IMG/VR virus record: IMGVR_UViG_3300050119_000104
Location: 53,460 to 117,459 of that record
Direction: 5' to 3' (one strand)
Length of the DNA stretch: 64,000 bases
Source of the DNA: a virus
Below, piece after piece: positions 16,085 to 25,564 of this stretch; the first letter of the stretch is position 1; each line of letters starts with the position of its first letter. Below the pieces are notes generated by a model that worked only from the letters and a program-made list of their open reading frames with translations, was not told where the DNA came from and did not search any database. The position numbers were made by a program, and so were the translations under genes.

Positions 16085-18771
16085 CCGCGCTATTACCCTT
16101 CTTTTTTGCGTGGGTTGACTCGGATCAAAAGACGTTTGATCCGACCACGATGAACGTTATGGATGAGGCCATTTTCTCGATCAACCTCAAGCACGAGGAA
16201 GGTCAGGTCCCCGATCTTGAAATCGTAATCTTCAACCCGCGCGTCGGGCTACTCGCTCCCGGCCGCAAGCAATGGGCATGGCTGTCCTACCAGCCACCGG
16301 ATGCCGCGACAGTAACCGCGATCAATGCGAAGTTTGGTACAAGCTACACGTATCCGTGCATCCTTCCGATATTTTTTGGTGAGCTAGTTGGCATCCCCTC
16401 CGATCTATTTGCCGAGAAGATCACACTGAAACTCATCTCACGGTCGCGGAATTTTATCGAGGACAAGCAAGCCGTCGCCGAGACACTCAAAGTCGCTCCG
16501 AACTACGATCCGATTTTCCTGGATGAGACGCACCGGGACGAGCCTGATGCGATCCTCGAAGGCTGGTCATCGCTTTATCATACCGACCGCACAACACTCG
16601 CGACTTCCGCGTCCGATATCTTGACCGGAGAAGATGGCACGATTGTTTTCGAACAGGGAGATGCGTTCTATGACTCGGTTAAGATGACCGTCGGCGAGTC
16701 ACCTCTCACCAATATCCGAATAGAAGCCAGCGTAAATTGGACCCAGCGTAGCAGCGGCTACGTCGATGGCCCGAATGTGAATATCATAAGCTATACCGGC
16801 GACTCTTTCATGGGTGATTGGCCAAAGCCGGGCGCAGGTGTCGGCGGCGGGTGGCATGTTGAAACCAGTTTCGTGAATGACGTTTACAAAATTACGCAAA
16901 CTCCAACAGTGAATATCAGCGCGTCGTGGACTACTACTTCGACGCAGATGGAAGATTGCAGTGTCAATTCCACGCACAATTCGGCGTCGTTTCCGGCGCT
17001 CTTATCGCCGTCCCCGCTCTCTACCACTTTAACTTGGCATGAAGTTGTTGGCGATTGTAATCCTTTCAGTACGCCCCCCGTTAACAGGGGCGCGAGTATG
17101 GAGCTTACCGGCCTTACGGTTCCCTTATGGGCGCTGAACTGTACATGGACCTTGCGCTACGATGCGAAGCGCAGCTATTCGGAAATGTTGGTGATGGATG
17201 TCGCCGCCAACACCCAAGCCATTCTTACGTCACCCACCGTCGAACAGAATACCGAACTTATGAAAGTCAGCGGTACCGATGTGGGCCAGCCCCTCATCAT
17301 TTACGATGCATGGTCAGATTTCGCGAGTGCTCCCGTCGGGGTGACACAGCTAATCTTCCCGAACGATGCTACAACCCCCGGCGGTTTGTCATATCAGATT
17401 TGCGTGCAAGCAGGCACTGCGGGCGCGACTGAACCAGTTTTCAGCGACATTCCTGGCACGATCACCGATGACGGCACGGTGCAATGGGCGAGCTTAGGTG
17501 AGTCACCATTGAACGCTATCCAACAAATGACGTTCGCGACGCATTACGCGTCGGGCACTATTTTGCTCTATCAGGAGCAAATTTTCGATCCAAATACCGG
17601 CGGCCTTATCGATGTGCCCGGCGCTACCTCCTACTGGCTTTGCGTTGGAGCATGCTCGACGACCGATCAGTACACTGAGATGACCTACATTCCGCCGGTC
17701 ACCACTAGCGACGAGCCCACGCCCGCGCCGGTCACCGTTTATTTAGAGTGGTTCTCGCCCAGCGGTGCTAATATGGGCGGCAGCAGTTTGATCGGCGGAG
17801 GCATTGGCGGCGGTCAATTCTCTTCCGGCGGAGCCGGTGTTGCAGCCCTCGGTGGCTTCACTGACCTTGGGATTGCTCCGTCATTTCTCGGTATTCCCAT
17901 CGGCGGCACGGCGGATAACGTGACCGCCAACAACTTCTTTCCGAGTGATCGAGGACAACAGAGTATCCAATATCTTATTTGTAAAGCCCGTGCGCGGCTG
18001 CGGCTACGTTCTCGCGCTGTCAAAGTCATGTGGGATTGCCCATTCTATGCCGTGGCGGGCATGTCCTGCCGCATGAATGCGACACTGTTTGACCCACGCC
18101 TGCCCGGCGGCACAGCAACTGGTAAAATCACTTCCTACACGATGAGTGCAAGTGAAGGTAAAATGATTGGGCATATTGAAGCAGGATGCGCAGTTGGCTA
18201 CGGCGGCGTCGTCGAAGCAATCGTGGGGACGCCGGAATATGTAGCAGACAACACTTACGTTGGCACCGGAGTCTACCAAGTCTACGATGGTGCAACGACG
18301 GCAGTATTCCCCACAGATAGCAACGATATCAGCTACACTCCGCCGGGCTATGTACCCTATGACGATGGCTTGAGTTTCCCGCTCAGTTATTTGCCAGCGA
18401 ACGTTTCCATAAGTGGTTCAGCGAGTGCGCAAGCGACAGCTATCAAGGCCGCGTTCCCACTCGCGGCGCAGTTAGCACAGACTTCGGTGATCCTGAACCA
18501 GACCTACACTTCGACGGAGACCGGCATGGACGGGTCCACTACGACAACTACAAACAGCGGCGGTACCGCATCGGCAGATTGGTGGCTCGAACAATTGGAA
18601 TTCTATGACACCGCCCACTCGATCCCGTATATTATGGAGTCCAATCCGGTCTCAGCCGAGATTTTGATCCAGCCGGTGACCAATGGTCCATTCAACGCCG
18701 CGTACACCGTCACTGTCAGTCCACTCGAAATTCCTCTCGGAATTGATCTTGAAGCCCCCTCTAGTCCATAA
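16081..18771 (+). CDS. Large tail tip/hub protein
   Basis: 896 residues. Seen: N-terminal FFFAWVDSDQKTFDPTTMNV...FSINLKHEEGQVPDLEIVI, resembling the hub-domain start of phage tail-tip proteins, then IFFGELVGIPSDLFAEKITLKLISRS. The middle is beta-rich with Gly-rich loops (about 570-620), followed by a conserved-looking RARLRLRSRAVKVMWDCPF segment. Size and position after the tape measure suit a tail hub or baseplate component. No enzymatic motif noticed. Confidence 0.65.
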   Translation: MTALLPFFFAWVDSDQKTFDPTTMNVMDEAIFSINLKHEEGQVPDLEIVIFNPRVGLLAPGRKQWAWLSYQPPDAATVTAINAKFGTSYTYPCILPIFFGELVGIPSDLFAEKITLKLISRSRNFIEDKQAVAETLKVAPNYDPIFLDETHRDEPDAILEGWSSLYHTDRTTLATSASDILTGEDGTIVFEQGDAFYDSVKMTVGESPLTNIRIEASVNWTQRSSGYVDGPNVNIISYTGDSFMGDWPKPGAGVGGGWHVETSFVNDVYKITQTPTVNISASWTTTSTQMEDCSVNSTHNSASFPALLSPSPLSTTLTWHEVVGDCNPFSTPPVNRGASMELTGLTVPLWALNCTWTLRYDAKRSYSEMLVMDVAANTQAILTSPTVEQNTELMKVSGTDVGQPLIIYDAWSDFASAPVGVTQLIFPNDATTPGGLSYQICVQAGTAGATEPVFSDIPGTITDDGTVQWASLGESPLNAIQQMTFATHYASGTILLYQEQIFDPNTGGLIDVPGATSYWLCVGACSTTDQYTEMTYIPPVTTSDEPTPAPVTVYLEWFSPSGANMGGSSLIGGGIGGGQFSSGGAGVAALGGFTDLGIAPSFLGIPIGGTADNVTANNFFPSDRGQQSIQYLICKARARLRLRSRAVKVMWDCPFYAVAGMSCRMNATLFDPRLPGGTATGKITSYTMSASEGKMIGHIEAGCAVGYGGVVEAIVGTPEYVADNTYVGTGVYQVYDGATTAVFPTDSNDISYTPPGYVPYDDGLSFPLSYLPANVSISGSASAQATAIKAAFPLAAQLAQTSVILNQTYTSTETGMDGSTTTTTNSGGTASADWWLEQLEFYDTAHSIPYIMESNPVSAEILIQPVTNGPFNAAYTVTVSPLEIPLGIDLEAPSSP

Positions 18772-18784
18772 GTAGAGTAGTCAG

Positions 18785-19021
18785 ATGAGCAGCAATCTTG
18801 AAACAATCGTGCGGCCCTTCGCCGATGTGGACGTGACACCGCAAGCGTTTATCCCTCCGGGCACGGTCGGCGTGCCGCCGGTTAAAGTCAGCGTTGGCCT
18901 CAAAGGCGGCACCAAAACTTTCTCCACCAACGCCAGTTCAGGCTTTTCTACCTACATGGGGTCCACACACACTGAGTCGTCACCAAATAGCCCCGCGCTG
19001 CAACAGGCGCTTGCGGGGTAA
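18785..19021 (+). CDS. Small hypothetical tail-block protein
   Basis: 78 residues; ATG 18785. Seen: Pro/Val/Ser-rich with no charged helices, compatible with a small beta structural piece (PPGTVGVPPVKVSVGLKGG). Function unknown; it sits between the tail hub and a large fibre-like protein. Confidence 0.55.
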   Translation: MSSNLETIVRPFADVDVTPQAFIPPGTVGVPPVKVSVGLKGGTKTFSTNASSGFSTYMGSTHTESSPNSPALQQALAG

Positions 19022-19027
19022 CGTCAA

Positions 19028-20461
19028 ATGGTTACCCTTACAGGTGGCATCACACGTCAGGTACATGTTGTTCGGATCACTGATCCAAAGGGCAACTATA
19101 TCGATGTTGAAGTCCTCAATATGGTCTCTATCGTATTCGCGAACGGGAAAGAAATTCTCTATAAGGTGACGGCAAAAGCTCCATATATTATTGACGATAC
19201 AGGAGATGGTAATAACGTCGGTAGCGCCTCTGGATGTTCACGCCGCTCTCATATGCAACGACTCACCAACCCCACCGATGGTTCGCAATTCTTTGATATC
19301 GAAATTTTAGACGCCATCACTTTCACAATGCCCAATGGGAAAGAAGAACTGTTCAAGATGCCAAATACCGACATCTCGGCAGCAGTAAAAGATGACACCG
19401 GCAATGGGCTCGAAGTGTCATTCGTCAAAGGAGTTTCAACGCGCAAGGATCATATAGTCGAGATTGATGAACTTATCGCTGGCGGCAGTACTAGTTCGGC
19501 GGATAAAGACTACCCCTCCGGGCCAACAACCGGTAACAAGTTGCTCATTGAGCAAACAGATAAGATCGGGTTCAAGAGCGTCAATGGCACTGAATTTGTT
19601 TTGGATGTCGATGCCTCCCTCTGGAACGTGAAGGATGTGACAAATTATACTGCCGACGGCGCGCCCCCGCCGAACACTGATAAGAATATCTATGTTCGTT
19701 GGACGAAAGGTGGCTTACCGTGGCTCGGAACTAAAACACCTGTCAAACAGGGGGCTTTTTGGCGGATCAAAAAAGTTGGCATTGCCCCAGGTCCGACTTC
19801 GGCAGGGCGCATGGATGTCACGTACATCCTCGACGTAGGTGTGGACACCGCAGAATTGTCGGTCGCCAACCCCGGCTTGAACTACTACGTGCAAGTCGAA
19901 GCTCTCCCTGCGAGTGGTGGTGACGGCGGTTCGCTCTATTCGAATTTAGTGACCATCCCATGCTATGAGATTTTTGGTGGCGGCGGTAGTGTTTTCCCCT
20001 ACAGTGCTCTTCGGGCAACCTATACCTTGACGTTGGATAATGTTCCGGTCGAGTACGCCCTGATCCTGAATGTGTGGGATAATATTGGTAGCGTCGTAGG
20101 TCCCGGATCAAATGGCCTCTCGCAAGATGGTGTTATCATCGAAAATAATCAGACGTGTTTCCATGGTCAATTTACCGCTACCGTCATTACAAGCCCAACT
20201 CTCACTGTTTCATCAACTCCGTCACCAAACATTGGCTCGCACACATATAGCCAAGACGGGGCGCATGGCGATCTCTATTGCAATCCATATCAACTGGCCC
20301 TTGGTCCCTACTGTCTGACCGGCTGTCCCTTCGGCATAAATTGGAATAGCAACCCTGCGGGGTCAGACCAGAATTTACTGCCGCTTCTCCCGTTCTGCGG
20401 CGGCGCAAATGCCATTGAGCATGAAGGCTCCCTCGGAACAGGGATACCCACACCACCTTGA
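19028..20461 (+). CDS. Fibre-like structural protein with internal repeats
   Basis: 477 residues. Seen: two related beta modules near the N-terminus (HVVRITDPKGNYIDVEVL...NGKEILYKV and HMQRLTNPTDGSQFFDIEIL...NGKEELFKM), probably a third degenerate copy at about 145-200, then an Ig/Fn-like region and a Ser/Thr/Gly-rich C-terminus. Likely a tail-appendage subunit; no named family. Confidence 0.6.
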   Translation: MVTLTGGITRQVHVVRITDPKGNYIDVEVLNMVSIVFANGKEILYKVTAKAPYIIDDTGDGNNVGSASGCSRRSHMQRLTNPTDGSQFFDIEILDAITFTMPNGKEELFKMPNTDISAAVKDDTGNGLEVSFVKGVSTRKDHIVEIDELIAGGSTSSADKDYPSGPTTGNKLLIEQTDKIGFKSVNGTEFVLDVDASLWNVKDVTNYTADGAPPPNTDKNIYVRWTKGGLPWLGTKTPVKQGAFWRIKKVGIAPGPTSAGRMDVTYILDVGVDTAELSVANPGLNYYVQVEALPASGGDGGSLYSNLVTIPCYEIFGGGGSVFPYSALRATYTLTLDNVPVEYALILNVWDNIGSVVGPGSNGLSQDGVIIENNQTCFHGQFTATVITSPTLTVSSTPSPNIGSHTYSQDGAHGDLYCNPYQLALGPYCLTGCPFGINWNSNPAGSDQNLLPLLPFCGGANAIEHEGSLGTGIPTPP

Positions 20462-20492
20462 CATGGTTAACGACAGCCTGTAGGAGACTTCA

Positions 20493-21347
20493 ATGTCCAT
20501 GACCTTCCGCACAAATGACTATACCCGTTGGGGCTCCGGCCAAGGTTCAAACCTTTCGGCGGCGGAAGTCGATGTCAATTTTTGGACGCTATATAGCGCC
20601 CTAACGGCGCTTCAAGATCACGCGCTGACGACGGAGAACCAGATCGACTATTTCTCCGTAGCTGGAAATCAGCTATTCGTGACCATGATGGATCATACGG
20701 TCTTTGGTCCCTACACGCTCCCAACCGCCTCCTGGAATTTCCGTGGCCCGTGGTCGAGCACCACCTCATATCATGCGATGGACGTGGTGACCGATAGCGG
20801 CTCGGTCTATCTAGTTCTTGCTACCTTTACGAGCGCTTCGACTTTCGATCCGGGGGCTACCATCGGGATAGGCCAGCAGTGCTACGGTCTGTTGCTCAGT
20901 TCGCCACAAGATGAATTGCCGACCGGCGGCGTTGACGGTCAAGTCCTCATGGTCGTCGATCCAGGTAGCCCGACCGGATATCCACAAACTGCATGGGTGA
21001 CTCAAACTCGGTTGCTCGCGTTATTCATCGAAGGCACGCCACTCACCGATGAATTGCTTCTCCGGTTTGAATGTGTCGAAGCAATGACGTGGCCTGCGGG
21101 GTTGACAGGATCGAGAGCGTCATCGGCAACACCGCCGACGACGGATCAAACCTACGCGCTATATAAGAACGGCACGGCAATCGGCAGCTTGACTTTCACT
21201 CCGTCTCCCGAAGCCGTGGACATCGACTTCCCGACAGCGATCACGTTCACGCCCGGTGACATTATCACGATGTTTGCTCCTGGAAGTCCTGGCCCTGATC
21301 CGCACATGACAGATACCAGCTTCACCTTCGTCGCGACTCTGCCATGA
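20493..21347 (+). CDS. Tail-appendage protein with carbohydrate-binding-like module
   Basis: 284 residues, TAGGAG before ATG. Seen: N-terminal helical region (AAEVDVNFWTLYSALTAL), typical of phage tail proteins attached to fibres. A WNFRGPWSSTTSYHAMDVVT...YLVL module with the W-x-Y-x-V layout of chitin/carbohydrate-binding repeats follows, and then a beta-sandwich C-terminus. Role inferred: receptor contact. ATGA overlap with the next gene. Confidence 0.65.
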   Translation: MSMTFRTNDYTRWGSGQGSNLSAAEVDVNFWTLYSALTALQDHALTTENQIDYFSVAGNQLFVTMMDHTVFGPYTLPTASWNFRGPWSSTTSYHAMDVVTDSGSVYLVLATFTSASTFDPGATIGIGQQCYGLLLSSPQDELPTGGVDGQVLMVVDPGSPTGYPQTAWVTQTRLLALFIEGTPLTDELLLRFECVEAMTWPAGLTGSRASSATPPTTDQTYALYKNGTAIGSLTFTPSPEAVDIDFPTAITFTPGDIITMFAPGSPGPDPHMTDTSFTFVATLP

Positions 21348-22300
21348 CCTCTCCGTCAGTCACACAATCACAAGTCAACATTTTCGGCGGTTCGAGTAGC
21401 AGCGAGTCGTACACGAGTCCTGCAATCACATCCGACTCGAATGGCCTCTTTTGCGTTATCGCTTCGGAGAAAACTACTGGCACGACTATGAGCGTGACCA
21501 GCTTGGCATCAAGCAGCGTCACGTGGTCGAAGATTGGCGAGTACACCGAAGAAATCAATGGTACCATTCCCTACACGTTGTCGATTTTCTACGCGCCACT
21601 TGCTGCGGGTGCTGGTACAACTTATTCCTCGACGACGGTCACGATTGATTTCAATAACACGCCTGATGACTACGGCGTGATATTTTTCGGCGTGACCGGC
21701 CTCTATTCCTATACCAGTCCGCTCGACTCGAATGTGTTACTCCCGATCATGGGCTATGTAGCTGGGACTGGCGACCTGAGCACAGACGTTTCGACCAGTC
21801 AAGCGGACGACCTCCTACTGGCTTTCTCTATGACCGCTGGGGGCGGCGGAACTTATCCACCCAGCTATACCGGCATTGGTTACGGAGGCGGCTGGCCTAA
21901 TAATAATTGGGTCGGCCTCGCGGCCTCATATCTATCCATCTCAACGCTGCAAAGTAGTGTGTCAGTGGATTGGGGTACTGTAACCGCTACGTTGGGTGTC
22001 ATCCTCGCGATCTCCGCCGATGCGCCCCCGAGCCCGGGAGAGACCGGGACCTGGGCCTCCACCGAAGCCCCTGACACGATGAGCATGGCAGGCGATCTGC
22101 CTATTTCGGGAACGTGGGCATCTACCGAAGCCGCCGACACAATGATTTTAGATGGATATCCCGGCGCAGGCGGTAGCATCACTGGAACGTGGGCGTCCAC
22201 TGAGGAAGTTGACACGTTAACCATGACCGGGTATGCCAGCGGCAGTGAGAGTTTTGTTCCTGGCAGCGCCGGACATCGACGTATTTTTATCATGACCTAA
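21344..22300 (+). CDS. Tail-appendage protein with GTWASTE repeats
   Basis: 318 residues, ATGA-coupled. Seen: Ser/Thr/Gly-rich beta body (1-225), a Pro linker, then three copies of a short motif GTWASTE-x-xDTM(x)M/L at about 229, 247 and 270, and a basic end. The pattern matches modular phage surface proteins that vary by repeat number. Function inferred only from context. Confidence 0.6.
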   Translation: MTSPSVTQSQVNIFGGSSSSESYTSPAITSDSNGLFCVIASEKTTGTTMSVTSLASSSVTWSKIGEYTEEINGTIPYTLSIFYAPLAAGAGTTYSSTTVTIDFNNTPDDYGVIFFGVTGLYSYTSPLDSNVLLPIMGYVAGTGDLSTDVSTSQADDLLLAFSMTAGGGGTYPPSYTGIGYGGGWPNNNWVGLAASYLSISTLQSSVSVDWGTVTATLGVILAISADAPPSPGETGTWASTEAPDTMSMAGDLPISGTWASTEAADTMILDGYPGAGGSITGTWASTEEVDTLTMTGYASGSESFVPGSAGHRRIFIMT

Positions 22301-22313
22301 CGGAGAAAATCCA

Positions 22314-22703
22314 ATGAGTGTAGTTTACAGCGCGGCCTTGAAAACCACCCGCATGGACGCGGTTCTAACCGCCCTCGATGCGGCCGGAAGTCCAGGAGGC
22401 TACATAGAAATCGGCACCTCTGGTGGTTTCTCGGGTTCAAACCTGCTCGCCACCATCCACTTCGCGGAAACAGCTGGCACCGTCTCTGGCAGTGTACTGA
22501 CGTTCTCATGCCCAATAGAGGACGCGAGCGCCGCCAACAGCGGCACAGCAACCCAGGCTCAGGTATTCGACGGCGCGGGCGGTACGGCGGTCATTACTGG
22601 CTTAACGGTCGGCACCTCGGGAACGGATATCGTCTTATCGAGCGTGACCATCGTCGCGGGTGAGCCGGTTACTTTGACCGCTGGAAGCATAACTCACGGT
22701 TAG
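22314..22703 (+). CDS. Small virion surface protein
   Basis: 129 residues, CGGAGA before ATG. Seen: ALKTTRMDAVLTALDAAGSPGGYIEIGTSG, a pattern frequent in small phage structural proteins, then a Thr/Ser/Val/Gly-rich beta body. Last gene of the tail block before the sugar module. Exact role unknown. Confidence 0.65.
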   Translation: MSVVYSAALKTTRMDAVLTALDAAGSPGGYIEIGTSGGFSGSNLLATIHFAETAGTVSGSVLTFSCPIEDASAANSGTATQAQVFDGAGGTAVITGLTVGTSGTDIVLSSVTIVAGEPVTLTAGSITHG

Positions 22704-22715
22704 TTGGTACTCAAA

Positions 22716-23756
22716 ATGGGCCGACCCTCACTCATCATCCATGGTATGCATGGCTTGGGGGATAACCTCCATCAGCGGGCGTTCGTGCGTCAGTTGTTGG
22801 AGACACATGATATATGGCTCGAAACTTCGTGGCCTTGCGTCTACCACGATTTAATTGCGCAAGGTGGCCTGCACGTCATTCCAAAACGAGTCGGGCTCCG
22901 CACGCAAACTAAAAATGCGCAGCGTGAGCGAGACAAGTTTTCGAAGGTCTTGGTTCCTCCCCGCACGCCAGAACTTAGACCCAGCTACAACGACTACAAC
23001 GTCGCACGCATGCCGAACCGTACGATCCTGGAAGCGATTTGTGGCTCACTCAATATAGGCATCGATTATTCACGCGCCGACTTCCGCTTGCCAATCCCGT
23101 ATGATTGGCTCTATCCGGCAGATGAATTGATCGAGTCGTGGCATGCGACCAAGCCAATTTTGATTTATCGTCCACTCGTCGTCCGCACCGAATGGCGCGG
23201 CAACGAAAAACGCAACGCTGATCCTATGGCCTACGCGGAAATCTTCGCCTCGATCCGTGACCGCTTCTTTGTCGTGTCGGTAGCCGATCTCGTACCCGGC
23301 CACGAATGGATTATCGGACCGCAGCTTAAAGCCGATGTGACCCTGCACAACGGCGAGCTTTCATTCGAGATCATGGCAGCGCTGTTCTCGCGCGCCAAGC
23401 TGGTCTACACATCCTCGGGCTTTGCCACGCTGCTCGCGCAGGCCGTCGGTACCCCCAACATTTCCGTCATCGGTCTATACGAGAATGGCGCGCATCACTC
23501 CGCAGGCGCATCGTATGCGCCCTACCTCCCTATCGAGCCGCTCAATCCATGTAGTTGCCAATACTCCGGCTGTGTACGGAAGTGTTCGAAACAGATTGAT
23601 ATCCCTTCCGCCATCTCCAAGGTGGCGGATTTCGTCCATGATCTTGGGGTTTCAACAGATGTTGAAACGCGCCCAATTACTGAAATGTTCGATTCTCCGG
23701 CGGTGCGGATGCCGCAGATGCCGCAGCGGCGCATACACTCCGGGCTAAGGGCATGA
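22716..23756 (+). CDS. Glycosyltransferase, family 9-like
   Basis: 346 residues from ATG 22716; a TTG 12 bases upstream is a less likely start. Seen: LIIHGMHGLGDNLHQRAFVR (donor-side Gly-rich loop of heptosyltransferase-like GT-B folds), PILIYRPLVVRTEW in the domain linker, and LFSRAKLVYTSSGFATLLAQAVGTPNISVIG, the GT9-type nucleotide-binding segment. Four cysteines cluster near the C-terminus (CSCQYSGCVRKC). Known relatives transfer heptose or similar sugars to LPS. It starts an operon of sugar genes. Confidence 0.75.
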   Translation: MGRPSLIIHGMHGLGDNLHQRAFVRQLLETHDIWLETSWPCVYHDLIAQGGLHVIPKRVGLRTQTKNAQRERDKFSKVLVPPRTPELRPSYNDYNVARMPNRTILEAICGSLNIGIDYSRADFRLPIPYDWLYPADELIESWHATKPILIYRPLVVRTEWRGNEKRNADPMAYAEIFASIRDRFFVVSVADLVPGHEWIIGPQLKADVTLHNGELSFEIMAALFSRAKLVYTSSGFATLLAQAVGTPNISVIGLYENGAHHSAGASYAPYLPIEPLNPCSCQYSGCVRKCSKQIDIPSAISKVADFVHDLGVSTDVETRPITEMFDSPAVRMPQMPQRRIHSGLRA

Positions 23757-24001
23757 ACATGGCGCGCGCAGGATATCGAGTCATCGAAGCCCGGTGGGAG
23801 GAATTTGGAGATCGAGATTTCTTTGAAGTTGAAGTTCTTTGTGGCACGCTCGATGATGCTCAAGAGATGGCGCAGCAGTACCTTCGCAGACATGTCGCTT
23901 CTACCGAAACCGATCTTATTTGGTTGCAAGGTGTATCGAACAAGCAGGGACAGGTTTTCTACGCGAACAACAAACACATAACATTCAGAATTAGGCAGTA
24001 A
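23753..24001 (+). CDS. Small hypothetical protein in sugar operon
   Basis: 82 residues, ATGA-coupled. Seen: alpha/beta, YRVIEARWEEFGDRDFFEVEVLCGTLDDAQEMA, acidic N-half and Gln-rich C-half. No family recognised. Its location between glycosyltransferase-type genes suggests an accessory role. Confidence 0.55.
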   Translation: MNMARAGYRVIEARWEEFGDRDFFEVEVLCGTLDDAQEMAQQYLRRHVASTETDLIWLQGVSNKQGQVFYANNKHITFRIRQ

Positions 24002-24002
24002 G

Positions 24003-24617
24003 ATGTTGATCACCCCTATCATGCCAGTTAGCGAAGGCGACGTTCGCGCCGAAGTGGCGCTCGTCGTCGGCGGCAGCAATGAAGTGATGGAAGAATTCGA
24101 AGCCGCACGCGCGCTATGCGGTCCGGCACCATACATGACGTTCGTGTGTAACGACATGATTGCAGTATTCCCGCGTCCGATTGATCACGCCGTCACACTC
24201 CATCCCGATAAGATGTTGATATGGGTGCAGAAAAGATTGCAAGCTGGTTTACCCTCAATCGGCCGTACTTGGGCCCACCGTGGCTATTCCGGTTTCACTG
24301 ATCATACGAAAGATTGGGGCGGTTCATCTGGATTGTTGTGTACGAAAATCGCCAGAGAACAGGGATTTACGCACATAATCCTTTGCGGCGTGCCGATGAC
24401 AGTCGAGAACGGTCACTTCAAACGTCAAATGCGCTGGACCGCCGCGCATGGTTTTCGACGTGGATGGAGCCGATACATTCCGGGTCTCAAGCCGTTCGTG
24501 CGCAGCATGAGCGGCTGGACTCAGCAAAATTTTGGAGCACCGGATCAGGCGTGGCTCGATAGTATCATCGACGATCCACGCCCGATAAGGGGGCAAGCCG
24601 TGGGGATAAAAGCATGA
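24003..24617 (+). CDS. Rossmann-like protein of the sugar operon
   Basis: 204 residues, starts one base after the preceding stop. Seen: VALVVGGSNEVMEEFEAARA (nucleotide-binding-like Gly turn), FVCNDMIAVFPRPIDHAVTLHPDKM, and IILCGVPMTVENGHF. The layout resembles the DUF115/MptE-like Rossmann group often found with glycan genes. Enzymatic role unknown. ATGA overlap with the next gene. Confidence 0.6.
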   Translation: MLITPIMPVSEGDVRAEVALVVGGSNEVMEEFEAARALCGPAPYMTFVCNDMIAVFPRPIDHAVTLHPDKMLIWVQKRLQAGLPSIGRTWAHRGYSGFTDHTKDWGGSSGLLCTKIAREQGFTHIILCGVPMTVENGHFKRQMRWTAAHGFRRGWSRYIPGLKPFVRSMSGWTQQNFGAPDQAWLDSIIDDPRPIRGQAVGIKA

Positions 24618-25564
24618 TTGATCCACTTAACGAGCGCTTTGTGCCAACAAAGACAGCTTACGAGAAACTCAATCTCCCGACCGTGACTCTCTTGGCGGTT
24701 GAAACGCGCATGCATGATCTCGCGCGCATCGCCCTCAATGATTGCGTCAGCAAAGTCAATTTCGGCAACGTGATGATCTACTCAAACGACTGCGCCCGAA
24801 TTCAAGTTCCCGGAGCATGCTATTTCCAAGTTCCTGATTGGCCGCAGAAAGGCCAGTGCGGTGCATTCTGCTACAACGAAGCTTCTCAGCTAGTCGAGAC
24901 GCCGCATATTCTCTTTATCGAATGGGACGGCGGCGTCCGTGACGTATCCATGTGGCGGAAGGAGTTCCTGAACTACGATTACGTCGGCGCACCCTGGCCG
25001 CCCCGGCTATGGGGGAGAGGTGGCCCGCATCCAGGTCTCACTGTGGGAAACGGTGGCTTCACATTGTGGTCGAAACGTTTGATGGATCATATCGCAGCGA
25101 ACCGCAACCGATTTATGATCTCCACCGATACTCATATATCAGTGAACCATCGCCGCGCACTTGAAGCGGAGGGCGGCTTCAAGTGGGCTCCCGAGAACGT
25201 CGCTTACGATTTTGCTTTTGAGTACGGACTCCCGGCTTCCCGTGAACATAATTTTGGATTTCACGGCGCGTTCAATTGGCCCTACATGCTCCCCCGCGCG
25301 GATATGTTGGAGCGCATTCATTTAATGATCGCGAGCGAGTATGTCGCCTCTACGGTCATGCTGGATAGATTGTTTCAGAACGATCCGAACTTGATGGATG
25401 AGATTAGCCCGGATGACCGAGACATCGTAATAAAGATTATGAAACGTCCGGTGCGACGCACCATCCGCGCCCCAGTCATGCGCAATCCAAATATCGCGCA
25501 GCCCCCGGTACGTCCGGCACATATACCAAATATCGTTCAGATGCGTAGGGGGACCAAGGCATGA
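24614..25564 (+). CDS. DUF5672-like glycosyltransferase
   Basis: 316 residues. Seen: VTLLAVETRMHDLARIALNDC (start of a GT-A-like fold), HILFIEWDGGVRD (acidic site in place of DxD), then DYVGAPWPPRLW and VGNGGFTLWSKRLMDHI, the hallmark YxGAPW...VGNGGFSLR block of DUF5672. A basic, Pro-rich tail follows (RRTIRAPVMRNP). Known: DUF5672 proteins are putative sugar transferases. ATGA-coupled to gmd. Confidence 0.8.
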   Translation: MIDPLNERFVPTKTAYEKLNLPTVTLLAVETRMHDLARIALNDCVSKVNFGNVMIYSNDCARIQVPGACYFQVPDWPQKGQCGAFCYNEASQLVETPHILFIEWDGGVRDVSMWRKEFLNYDYVGAPWPPRLWGRGGPHPGLTVGNGGFTLWSKRLMDHIAANRNRFMISTDTHISVNHRRALEAEGGFKWAPENVAYDFAFEYGLPASREHNFGFHGAFNWPYMLPRADMLERIHLMIASEYVASTVMLDRLFQNDPNLMDEISPDDRDIVIKIMKRPVRRTIRAPVMRNPNIAQPPVRPAHIPNIVQMRRGTKA